DNA of 64,000 nucleotides from an uncultured Acetatifactor sp. (GTDB lineage: Bacteria; Bacillota; Clostridia; Lachnospirales; Lachnospiraceae), in the NCBI GenBank assembly GCA_910587555.1, contig CAJULV010000001.1, forward strand, positions 143,120 to 207,119, in the 5' to 3' direction. The first letter of the stretch is position 1. Every line of letters starts with the position of its first letter. A program made the position numbers and the translations under genes. Shown in pieces: positions 18,033-25,259 of this stretch. The notes beneath the pieces were generated by a model. That model was not told the origin of the DNA. It saw only the letters and a program-made list of their open reading frames with translations, and searched no databases.

Positions 18033-19049
18033 TTATACGGTTTTGCGCTTTATCAATGTAGTGGAGACTTCCAGCTTCACAGGAGTGCATTCCTTATTCT
18101 CAAACAGCTGGGCGAGACGCAGCACTGCCATCTCGCCCATGTATTCTTTTGGCACATTGACGGTGGTCAGGGCAGGTTCCGTATAGGCGGAGGCAGGCAT
18201 ATTGTCAAAGCCCGCAAGAGCCACATCCCCGGGAATTTCGTAGCCCATTTCCTTCAGAGCCTTCATGGCGCCAAGGGCGATAAGGTCATTGTCCGCAAAG
18301 TAGCAGCGGGCAGGCTTTTCTCCGGCCGCAAGCAGCGCCTTCATGTCCGCGTAAGCGCCCTCCGGAGAGGGAGAGAGATAGTGGACCTTGGAGTTGGAGG
18401 TGGACATGCCGTTTCTGCGGACCGCCCGGTAGAATCCGTCCGCACGCTGGGTAAAATTGTTGATGGGGTAGGAGGAGCGCAGGTATCCCGGCTGTTCCCT
18501 GCACTGGGAGATCAGGTGGCAGGTGGCCAGGTAAGCGCCCTGAGCGTTATTAATCAGCACATAATCGGCTTCTGTGGTCTCGAAATAGGTGTCCAGGACA
18601 ACCAGGGGGAGCTGCAGCCGCAGAAAAGGCGCCAGGTCGTTTTCCAGCATCTCCGTACCCAGAAGCAGGATTCCCTTACAGTCGAAATGAATCAGTTCTC
18701 TAAGCTGCCGTTCCGGATTTTCCCCTTCATCCAGATAAAATACATTCAGATAATAATGATGCTTTTTGCAGCCGATATCGATTCCCCGGGACAGATGGGA
18801 AAAAAAGGGTGTGTCGGCCACCACGGCGCCGTGCTTCCGGTAAATAATGAAATACAGTGTTCCGCGGGACGGATGTGACTGCGGGCCTTTTTCGGTGAGG
18901 CGGCTGAAATCATATCCCAGTTCTTTGGCAGTATCTATCACTTTTCTTCGTGTGGCGGTGCTGACCCCGGGTTTGCCGTTCAGTGCCATGGAGACGGCGG
19001 CCTCGGATAAATGCAGTACCTGCGCCAGTTCCTTTGCGGTAATGGACAT
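18033..19049 (-). CDS. LacI-family transcriptional regulator
   Basis: A sugar-responsive repressor of 338 residues. The N-terminal LacI helix-turn-helix is unmistakable (ITAKELAQVLHLSEAAVSMA, residues 3-22), followed by the hinge and a periplasmic-binding-protein-like effector domain (GAMKALKEMGYEIPGDVALA; DNMPASAYTEPALTTVNVPK). It is divergent from the isomerase operon and converges with the 730-residue gene, whose stop is 17 bp away with no clear terminator between. Its promoter lies under a 32-bp palindrome, so it probably represses itself, the isomerase operon and, by shared sites, the GH28 operon. The inducer is probably a sugar or sugar phosphate of this pathway. Confidence 0.94.
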   Translation of the reverse strand: MSITAKELAQVLHLSEAAVSMALNGKPGVSTATRRKVIDTAKELGYDFSRLTEKGPQSHPSRGTLYFIIYRKHGAVVADTPFFSHLSRGIDIGCKKHHYYLNVFYLDEGENPERQLRELIHFDCKGILLLGTEMLENDLAPFLRLQLPLVVLDTYFETTEADYVLINNAQGAYLATCHLISQCREQPGYLRSSYPINNFTQRADGFYRAVRRNGMSTSNSKVHYLSPSPEGAYADMKALLAAGEKPARCYFADNDLIALGAMKALKEMGYEIPGDVALAGFDNMPASAYTEPALTTVNVPKEYMGEMAVLRLAQLFENKECTPVKLEVSTTLIKRKTV

Positions 19050-19084
19050 CCTGTGTCCTCCTTTTTCGTGAAAATTGAGGAAAT

Positions 19085-19109
19085 CTGCAGGCTTGATACT
19101 TGCCTGCAG
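19085..19109 (-). other. Perfect hairpin in the lacI 5' leader
   Basis: CTGCAGGC and GCCTGCAG form an 8-bp perfect stem with a 9-nt loop, within the untranslated leader of the regulator (transcription start expected near 19127). It has no T-run. It may stabilise the mRNA or be a secondary protein site. Confidence 0.5.
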
Positions 19110-19121
19110 GACATTTTATAT

Positions 19122-19153
19122 TTTACTTACTTCATTATAGTGAATTAAGTAAA
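19122..19153. promoter_or_regulatory. 32-bp interrupted palindrome, probable LacI operator
   Basis: Left arm TTTACTTACTTCA and right arm TGAATTAAGTAAA are complementary at 12 of 13 positions around the 6-bp centre TTATAG. The palindrome covers the -10 and spacer of the minus-strand lacI promoter, an ideal site for autorepression. Confidence 0.75.
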
Positions 19154-19162
19154 TTTAGTCAA
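19134..19162 (-). promoter_or_regulatory. Promoter of the lacI gene
   Basis: On the minus strand TTGACT (19162-19157), a 17-bp spacer and TATAAT (19139-19134). The -10 and most of the spacer lie inside the 32-bp palindrome. Confidence 0.75.
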
Positions 19163-19180
19163 TGATTATAATGAATTATG

Positions 19181-19203
19181 CTTAATATGCAATTGATATT
19201 AAG
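19181..19203. promoter_or_regulatory. Operator at the isomerase promoter
   Basis: CTTAATAT and ATATTAAG form a perfect 8-bp inverted repeat around GCAATTG and overlap the -35 hexamer at 19193. It is the counterpart of 9909-9931. Confidence 0.65.
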
Positions 19204-19221
19204 CTTTGTTAAGTGAATAAT
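19193..19221 (+). promoter_or_regulatory. Promoter of the isomerase-transketolase-kinase operon
   Basis: TTGATA (19193-19198), 17-bp spacer, AATAAT (19216-19221). It matches the GH28 promoter at 26 of 30 positions, including the flanks TTGATATTAAGC and TTAAGTGAATAATA. Confidence 0.65.
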
Positions 19222-19270
19222 AGAGTTAGAGAGAATGACGAGTTCCGAAAAACGACAGGAGGTTATGAAT

Positions 19271-20683
19271 ATGGCAAAGATTGTACTGGGGTTTGCGCCC
19301 ACGAGGAGAAGCATCTTTTCAGCACCGGACGCGGTGAAATATGCCAATCTTACAAGGGAAAAGCTGAGGAGCATGGGAGTGGAGTTTGTGGATATCGATG
19401 ATATATCCCGGGACGGGCTGCTCCACGACGAAGCGGACAGAATCCGCATTGCAGCCAGGTTCCGCGAACAGAAGGTGGACGGCCTGTTTTTCCCTCACGG
19501 GAATTTCGGGACAGAATACGAGGTGGCGCGACTGGCGAAGGAGCTGAATGTTCCGGTGCTGCTCTGGGGACCCAGGGACGAGCGGCCGGACGAAAAAGGG
19601 GTGCGCCTCAGGGACAGCCAGTGCGGGCTGTTTGCTACAGGGAAGGTGCTTCGGAGATTCCGCGTACCCTTTACCTATCTGTGCAACTGCAGGCTGGAGG
19701 ACCCGGAATTTGAGGCAGGCATCCGCAATTTCACGGCGGTCTGCAATGTGGTGAAGGCGTTCCGCAGCACCAGGATTCTGCAGATTGGACCCCGTCCCTT
19801 TGATTTCTGGTCCACCATGTGCAATGAGGGAGAGCTTCTGGAAAAATTCAATATTCAGCTTTCTCCCATCCCCATACCGGAACTGAAGGCGGAAATGGAA
19901 CAGGCGAAAGCGGAAGGGACGAAGGTGGCGAAAACCGTTGCCTACTGCAGGGAGCATTTTCATATTGCCATCGGGGATAAGGAGCTGGAGACTGTGGCCG
20001 CGCTGAAGGTGGCAATGCAGGCGCTGGCAGGTCGTTACGGCTGCAATGCGGTGGCGATTCAGTGCTGGAACGCCCTGCAGGGAGAGATTGGCATCATGCC
20101 CTGTGCGGCCAACAGCCTGCTGAATGAAGAAGGCCTTCCGGTGGTGTGCGAGACAGACATTCACGGAGCCATAACCGCAGTGTTGGCGGAGGCGGCGGGT
20201 ATGGATGAGTCCAGAAGCTTTTTCGCCGACTGGACCGTGCGCCATCCGGACAATGAGAACGGGGAACTGCTTCAGCATTGCGGACCCTGGCCCCTTTCCT
20301 GTGCGTCCTGCAAGCCCACCATCGGCTATCCGCTGGCATTTTCGCATCCCGGTGCCGTGGAGGCCGAGGCGAAACACGGAGAGATGACACTGTGCCGTTT
20401 TGACGGGGATAACGGAGAATATTCCCTGCTTCTGGGAAATGCAACCGGCGTGAACGGTCCCTATACGAAGGGAACGTATGTTTGGATAGAGGTGAAAAAC
20501 TGGAAGCGTCTGGAGACAAAGCTGGTGGAAGGGCCTTATATCCATCACTGTGTGGGAATCCACAGGGATGTGGTGCCTGTGTTGTATGAGGCATGCAAGT
20601 ACATAGGTGTGAAGCCGGATTTGTATGATGACAATGAGGATGAAGTGAAGGGAAAGGTGTGCGGCTACGAGAGCAGGGTGTAA
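19271..20683 (+). CDS. L-fucose/L-arabinose isomerase-like sugar isomerase
   Basis: A probable aldose-ketose isomerase of the fucose isomerase-like fold, about 470 residues. N-terminal Rossmann-like region includes PHGNFGTEYEVARLAKELNV; the C-terminal catalytic part has NAVAIQCWNALQGEIGIMPC and CETDIHGAIT, which carries the Glu/Asp expected to bind the divalent metal, and a later His-containing HCGPWPLSC. I chose ATG 19271 because AGGAGG (19257-19262) lies 8 bases upstream; an ATG at 19265 would be only 2 bases away, and a frame from 19235 has no site. It leads an operon with split transketolase and an FGGY kinase, and no class II aldolase is near, so the substrate is more likely a pentose or branched pentose than fucose or rhamnose. 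A distant relative lies at 61059-62426. Confidence 0.8.
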   Translation: MAKIVLGFAPTRRSIFSAPDAVKYANLTREKLRSMGVEFVDIDDISRDGLLHDEADRIRIAARFREQKVDGLFFPHGNFGTEYEVARLAKELNVPVLLWGPRDERPDEKGVRLRDSQCGLFATGKVLRRFRVPFTYLCNCRLEDPEFEAGIRNFTAVCNVVKAFRSTRILQIGPRPFDFWSTMCNEGELLEKFNIQLSPIPIPELKAEMEQAKAEGTKVAKTVAYCREHFHIAIGDKELETVAALKVAMQALAGRYGCNAVAIQCWNALQGEIGIMPCAANSLLNEEGLPVVCETDIHGAITAVLAEAAGMDESRSFFADWTVRHPDNENGELLQHCGPWPLSCASCKPTIGYPLAFSHPGAVEAEAKHGEMTLCRFDGDNGEYSLLLGNATGVNGPYTKGTYVWIEVKNWKRLETKLVEGPYIHHCVGIHRDVVPVLYEACKYIGVKPDLYDDNEDEVKGKVCGYESRV

Positions 20684-20804
20684 GGTTTGGCTGGCAGCCC
20701 GTACCGCAGGCATTTCAGCAGTACGGAAAGAAACGGTCTGTGTATGCGGGCATGTGCCGTCGTTTCAGCCGGCGGCAGGGCAGCAACCATGGAGAGGGCA
20801 CTGT

Positions 20805-20941
20805 GCGGGGCAGAAGCATGGGCAGGGTAGAACCGGTGTGAGGCAGGGCCATAGTCAGAGCCTGCGCGGGGCAGAAGCATGGGCAGGGCCGGTGTGAGGC
20901 AGGGCCACAGTCAGAGCCTGCGCGAAGCAGAACCGGTGCGG
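20805..20941 (+). repeat. Tandem 56-61-bp repeat before the transketolase genes
   Basis: Unit 1 (20805-20865, 61 bp) and unit 2 (20866-20921, 56 bp) differ mainly by a 5-bp TAGAA insertion, and a partial third starts at 20922. The repeats contain start-like ATGs (for example 20879) in the transketolase frame, which can mislead start prediction. I see no hairpin terminator here, so the operon likely continues through. Confidence 0.85.
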
Positions 20942-20953
20942 AAAGGAAGAAAT

Positions 20954-21775
20954 ATGGACGAATTGACAAGAAAAGCCTACAGGCTGCGCAGAGATATCAT
21001 AGAAGAAGTCTACCGTTCCTCTGCGGGCCATGTGGGCGGTGATTTAAGCGTGATCGATATTTTGACGGTATTGTATTTCCGGGTGATGGCTGTGTCTCCG
21101 GATAACTGGGATTCCCCTGACAGGGACCGGTTTTTCTTAAGCAAAGGGCATTGTGCGGACGCGCTGTACATGGTGTTGGGGGAGAAGGGCTTTTTTGACA
21201 AGCAGGAGGCCATTGAGACTTTCAGCGCTTACGGCTCACGGTTTATCGGTCATCCCAATACGGAGGTGCCGGGCATAGAGATGAATTCCGGTTCTCTGGG
21301 CCACGGCCTTGCCCTGGGGGTGGGGACCGCATTGGCGGCGAAGATGGACGGCAGGGATTACCGTACCTATGTGGTGCTGGGAGACGGGGAGATGGCAGAG
21401 GGTTCCAATTACGAGGCCATGATGGCGGCAGCCCATTATCATCTGGACAATCTCTGTGCGGTGGTGGACTTGAATCGGCTGCAGATCAGCGGCGCCACAA
21501 AAGAGGTCATGTGCAGTGACGAGTTGGGTGAGAAATTCACATCCTTCGGCTGGAATGTGATTCCCGTAGAGGACGGGAATGACTGCGGACAGCTCCTGGA
21601 AGCATTTGAACAGGCGGCATCCGTGAAAGGGCATCCCAGTGTACTCATCGCCTACACGGTAAAGGGCCGGGGCGTATCTTTTATGGAGAATCAGAAAAGC
21701 TGGCATCATGGCGTGATGACAAAAGAACAGTATGAGACTGCAGTGCGGGAGCTGGAGGAGGTGTGCAGTGAATAA
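20954..21775 (+). CDS. Transketolase, N-terminal (thiamine-diphosphate) subunit
   Basis: The thiamine-diphosphate-binding half of a two-subunit transketolase, 273 residues. It shows SSAGHVGGDLSVIDILTVLY near the N-terminus, FFLSKGHCADALY, and the cofactor motif GDGEMAEGSNYEA followed by AVVDLNRLQISG. I take ATG 20954 (GAAAGGAAG before it) rather than the in-frame ATG at 20879 inside the repeats. It overlaps the C-terminal subunit by 8 bp. Split transketolases serve pentose phosphate metabolism or specialised routes; in the published D-apiose pathway (AptA/AptB) such a pair acts on apulose 4-phosphate, and the gene set here (isomerase, transketolase pair, FGGY kinase) matches that plan. That assignment is inference. 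Confidence 0.92.
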   Translation: MDELTRKAYRLRRDIIEEVYRSSAGHVGGDLSVIDILTVLYFRVMAVSPDNWDSPDRDRFFLSKGHCADALYMVLGEKGFFDKQEAIETFSAYGSRFIGHPNTEVPGIEMNSGSLGHGLALGVGTALAAKMDGRDYRTYVVLGDGEMAEGSNYEAMMAAAHYHLDNLCAVVDLNRLQISGATKEVMCSDELGEKFTSFGWNVIPVEDGNDCGQLLEAFEQAASVKGHPSVLIAYTVKGRGVSFMENQKSWHHGVMTKEQYETAVRELEEVCSE

Positions 21776-22700
21776 GATAACCAATCGTCAGGTGATTTGT
21801 GATACATTGCTGGAAGCGGCCAAAACGGACAGGGATATTGTGGTAGTCTGCTCCGATTCCAGAGGTTCTGCGTCACTGAGTGCTTTTGCGGAAGCCTTTC
21901 CGGAACAGTTTGTGGAGATGGGAATCGCGGAACAGAATCTGGTTACCGTGTCCGCTGGGCTGGCTTCCTGCGGGAAAAAGGTGTTTGCGGCATCACCGGC
22001 CTGTTTCCTCTCCACCAGAAGCTATGAGCAGGCGAAGGTAGACGTGGCTTATTCCAAAACCAATGTGACTTTAATCGGCATCAGCGGCGGTGTCAGCTAC
22101 GGGGCATTGGGCATGACCCACCATTCCTGCCAGGACATTGCTGCCTTTGCGGCGCTGCCGGATATGAGAGTGTACCTGCCCAGCGACCGCTTCCAGACTG
22201 CGAAGCTGACGAAGGCACTGCTGCGGGACAGCCTGCCGGCCTATGTGCGGGTGAGCCGTTCCGCCACGGAGGATGTGTACGGCGAAAATATGGAATTTAC
22301 CCTGAATAAGGCCAATGTGCTGATGGAAGGGGATGATATTCTGCTGGTGGCCTGCGGGGAAATGGTGCCCGGAGCATACCGTGCCGGGAAAATCCTGCAG
22401 GAAAGGGGTTACAGTGTAGGACTGCTGGATATGTATTGTGTAAAGCCCATGGACCAGGAGACATTGCTGTCTGCCGCAGGGCGGGCAAAACTGGTGGTCA
22501 CCGTGGAAGAGCATTCGCCTTTCGGAGGCCTGGGAAGCATCACAGCCCAGGTAATCTCGGCCCATTGCCCCAGGAAGGTGGTAAATCTGGCTTTGCCTGA
22601 CGGACATCTGGTGGGCGGGAAAAATACGGAGATTTTTGCCCATTACGGCCTGGACGCGGAAGGAATCGTCCGGGCATGTCAGGAGGCTTTTGAACAATGA
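21768..22700 (+). CDS. Transketolase, C-terminal subunit
   Basis: The partner half of the split transketolase, 310 residues, carrying the pyrimidine-binding domain (VVVCSDSRGSASLSAFAEAF; FVEMGIAEQNLVTVSAGLAS, with the Glu that activates thiamine diphosphate) and the C-terminal domain (VTVEEHSPFGGLGSITAQVI). I start it at GTG 21768, which has GGAGGAGG six bases upstream and overlaps the end of the first subunit by 8 bp; the ATG at 21732 lies deep within that subunit with no site. It overlaps the kinase by 4 bp (ATGA). The tight packing indicates coupled, equimolar expression. Confidence 0.92.
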   Translation: MNKITNRQVICDTLLEAAKTDRDIVVVCSDSRGSASLSAFAEAFPEQFVEMGIAEQNLVTVSAGLASCGKKVFAASPACFLSTRSYEQAKVDVAYSKTNVTLIGISGGVSYGALGMTHHSCQDIAAFAALPDMRVYLPSDRFQTAKLTKALLRDSLPAYVRVSRSATEDVYGENMEFTLNKANVLMEGDDILLVACGEMVPGAYRAGKILQERGYSVGLLDMYCVKPMDQETLLSAAGRAKLVVTVEEHSPFGGLGSITAQVISAHCPRKVVNLALPDGHLVGGKNTEIFAHYGLDAEGIVRACQEAFEQ

Positions 22701-24157
22701 AGTATATCATCGGAATCGATCAGAGTACACAGGGCACGAAGGCGCTGGTCTTTGGCGGAGAGGGAAATATCCTGTACAGGGCGGATGTGGCCCACAGGCA
22801 GATAGTCAATGAACAGGGCTGGGTCTCCCATGACCCGGAGGAAATATATCGGAACGTCATCCGGGCAGTGAAAATGGCGGTGGAAGGGTCCGAAATTCCC
22901 AAAGGGGACATTGCCGCCGTGGGAATCAGCAATCAGAGAGAGACTACAGTGCTGTGGGATCAGGATGGTCGGCCGCTGCATCCCGCCATTGTATGGCAGT
23001 GCAGCAGGGCAGGGTATATCGCGGAGAGGCTGAAGGACAGCGCTGAGCTGGTCTATGAGAGGTCGGGGATTCCGCTGTCTCCCTATTTCCCCGGCGCCAA
23101 GATGGCCTGGCTGATGGAGCATGCCGCCGGGGGCGGCCGGGGTGCAAAGCTTCACTTCGGCACCATTGACAGCTGGCTGCTCTACAGATTGACGAAAAAC
23201 CGTGTATACAAAACTGATATGTCAAATGCATCACGCACTCAGCTTTTCAACCTGCGGACGCTTTCCTGGGATACGGAGTTATGCCGGCTATTCGGGGTTC
23301 CCATGGAAGCGCTGCCGGAGGTCTGCCACAGCGACAACTGTTTCGGCGCTACGGATTTCGAGGGCTTTCTGGACCATGAGATTCCGATCCTGGCTATGCT
23401 GGGAGATTCCCACGGGGCACTGTTCGGACAGGGATGCCATAAAAGCGGAATGGTGAAAGCCACCTACGGGACGGGTTCTTCCGTGATGATGAATATCGGG
23501 GAAAAATTTGTCAGGAGCGGAAACGGGCTGGCCACCTCCCTGGCCTGGGCGATGGAGGGCAGGGTGTCCTATGTGCTGGAAGGAAATATCAATTATACAG
23601 GAGCTGTAGTCACCTGGCTGAAAGAAGACCTGGGCATTATCTGTTCTCCCGGGGAGACGGAGGCCCTTGCCAGGCAGGCAAATCCCGAGGACGGATGCAT
23701 ATTGGTGCCTGCCTTTACCGGATTGTCCGCCCCGTACTGGAGAGGGGACGCGAAGGCCCTTCTGTGCGGCATGAGCCGTACCACGGGACGGGCGGAGCTG
23801 GTGCGCGCCGCTTTGGACAGCATTGCCTATCAGGTGACGGATGTGCTGAAGGCCATGGAGCAGGACAGCGGCTGTGAACTTCGGGAACTGCGCACGGACG
23901 GAGGTCCCACCAGGAATGCATACCTGATGCAGATGCAGAGTGACCTGGCAAATGTGCGGGTAAGCGCGGCAGGGCAGGAGGAGCTGTCGGCCATGGGAGC
24001 GGCTTACCTGGCAGGATTAACCGGCGGGATTTATCGGCGGGAAGCTCTGTTTGACGGGATGGAATACCGCCATTATGAACCCATGGCGGAAAGAAGCAGC
24101 AGGGAGGCCGGGTACGCTGCATGGAAAAGGGCGGTTGCCATGGCCTGCCAGTACTAA
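22697..24157 (+). CDS. FGGY-family carbohydrate kinase
   Basis: Phosphorylates a sugar or polyol using ATP, 486 residues. The N-terminal domain starts with IGIDQSTQGTKALVF and has VGISNQRETTVLWDQDGRPL, close to glycerol kinase and xylulokinase; the C-terminal FGGY domain includes TYGTGSSVMMN and LRTDGGPTRNAYLMQMQSDL with the catalytic Asp in DGG. It overlaps the transketolase subunit by ATGA and has AGGAGG 10 bases before the start. As part of an isomerase/transketolase operon it probably phosphorylates the ketose product (apulose, xylulose or similar). It is followed by a strong terminator. Confidence 0.9.
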   Translation: MKYIIGIDQSTQGTKALVFGGEGNILYRADVAHRQIVNEQGWVSHDPEEIYRNVIRAVKMAVEGSEIPKGDIAAVGISNQRETTVLWDQDGRPLHPAIVWQCSRAGYIAERLKDSAELVYERSGIPLSPYFPGAKMAWLMEHAAGGGRGAKLHFGTIDSWLLYRLTKNRVYKTDMSNASRTQLFNLRTLSWDTELCRLFGVPMEALPEVCHSDNCFGATDFEGFLDHEIPILAMLGDSHGALFGQGCHKSGMVKATYGTGSSVMMNIGEKFVRSGNGLATSLAWAMEGRVSYVLEGNINYTGAVVTWLKEDLGIICSPGETEALARQANPEDGCILVPAFTGLSAPYWRGDAKALLCGMSRTTGRAELVRAALDSIAYQVTDVLKAMEQDSGCELRELRTDGGPTRNAYLMQMQSDLANVRVSAAGQEELSAMGAAYLAGLTGGIYRREALFDGMEYRHYEPMAERSSREAGYAAWKRAVAMACQY

Positions 24158-24160
24158 AAG

Positions 24161-24198
24161 GGTAACAGTTCAGACAGGGCGCTGAACTGTTACCTTTT
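24161..24198 (+). terminator. Rho-independent terminator of the isomerase-kinase operon
   Basis: A perfect 13-bp stem, GGTAACAGTTCAG (24161-24173) with CTGAACTGTTACC (24182-24194), loop of 8, then TTTT. The AAAA before the stem could extend pairing and make it bidirectional. The kinase stop codon is only 3 bp upstream. Confidence 0.9.
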
Positions 24199-24232
24199 AG
24201 GTACCCACTGTCAGCCGCAGCTTTGCCGGGGC

Positions 24233-24261
24233 TTGCCTCCGGAGGGAAGGTATGGTAGAAT
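24233..24261 (+). promoter_or_regulatory. Promoter of the DUF362 gene
   Basis: TTGCCT (24233-24238), 17-bp spacer, TAGAAT (24256-24261), with an extended -10 TGG just before it. The leader would be about 40 nt. Since a terminator precedes it, the next gene needs its own promoter. Confidence 0.5.
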
Positions 24262-24309
24262 GGCCTTGACACCGGTGCGGAATGCCGGAGAATAGAAAGG
24301 TGGGTTTAT

Positions 24310-25173
24310 ATGGGAAAAGCAAAGGTTTATTTTACGAAGGAGATTACGCCCCAGGCCATGGTCAGGATGTATGAAGCCATGGGAACGGAGCTGCCGGGAA
24401 AGGTAGCGGTGAAGCTTCATTCCGGTGAGGTGGGAAACCAGAATTTCCTGCGGCCGGAACTGATGAAGCCTGTCATTGACAGGGTAAAAGGTACCATCGT
24501 GGAGTGCAATACGGCGTATGAAGGAAAACGCAATACCACACAGGCGCATCGGGAAACCATGAAACTCCACGGTTGGGCGGATATAGCGGAAGTGGATATA
24601 CTGGATGCGGAAGGAGAAACGGAGCTTTCTGTGCCTGAGGGGCGTAAAATTCAGAAGAATTATGTGGGAAAGAATATCGAAAAATATGATTCCATGCTGG
24701 TTTTGTCTCACTTTAAGGGACATCCCATGGGAGGGTTCGGCGGAGCGCTGAAAAATATTTCCATCGGCCTGGCATCTTCCCACGGTAAGGCATATATCCA
24801 CGGGGTGGGCGATGTGAACAATTTCTGGAATTCGGACCATGATTCTTTCCTGGAGTCCATGGCGGATGCCAGCAAATCCATTATGGACCTGTTCGGGGAT
24901 AGGATCGTATTTATAAATGTAATGAAGAATATGTCCGTGGACTGTGACTGCTGCGCCGTGGCGGAGGATCCGGCCATGGGGGATATCGGGATTCTGGCTT
25001 CAACGGATCCGGTGGCATTGGATCAGGCATGCCTTGACCTGGTCTATGCCTCAGAGGATCCGGGCAGAGACCATTTGCTGGAGCGAATCGAATCCAGGAA
25101 CGGTGTCCATACCGTGGAGGCGGCGGCTCAGATTGGCGTGGGAAGCAGGGAATATGAATTGACACAGGTTTAA
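24310..25173 (+). CDS. DUF362 domain-containing protein
   Basis: A protein of 287 residues of the DUF362 family, whose biochemical role is not established. Family-like segments are VAVKLHSGEVGNQNFLRP, LVLSHFKGHPMGGFGGALKN and ILASTDPVALDQACLDLVY. It carries a short Cys cluster, VDCDCCAVAED (residues about 213-223), but no separate 4Fe-4S ferredoxin-type domain such as some relatives have. No signal peptide. AAAGGTGG precedes the start. It is a single-gene transcript between two terminators. A link to the neighbouring sugar operon is only positional. Confidence 0.85.
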   Translation: MGKAKVYFTKEITPQAMVRMYEAMGTELPGKVAVKLHSGEVGNQNFLRPELMKPVIDRVKGTIVECNTAYEGKRNTTQAHRETMKLHGWADIAEVDILDAEGETELSVPEGRKIQKNYVGKNIEKYDSMLVLSHFKGHPMGGFGGALKNISIGLASSHGKAYIHGVGDVNNFWNSDHDSFLESMADASKSIMDLFGDRIVFINVMKNMSVDCDCCAVAEDPAMGDIGILASTDPVALDQACLDLVYASEDPGRDHLLERIESRNGVHTVEAAAQIGVGSREYELTQV

Positions 25174-25190
25174 GGGCCGCAAAGAGACAT

Positions 25191-25239
25191 CCCTCGGGAA
25201 GCAGCGTTCGGAATGAAACTGTATTCCCGGGGGTTTTTT
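25191..25239 (+). terminator. Terminator after the DUF362 gene
   Basis: CCCTCGGGAA (25191-25200) pairs with TTCCCGGGGG (25224-25233) apart from one T.G wobble, followed by TTTTTT. The 23-nt loop is rather long. It separates the DUF362 gene from the convergent ABC gene that ends at 25260. Confidence 0.75.
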
Positions 25240-25259
25240 AAGCCGCAGCGGTCAGAATT

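Noticed and set aside
19319..20713. 464-codon open frame antisense to the isomerase
   Set aside because: Shadow frame; the plus strand has a clear fold, promoter and ribosome site.
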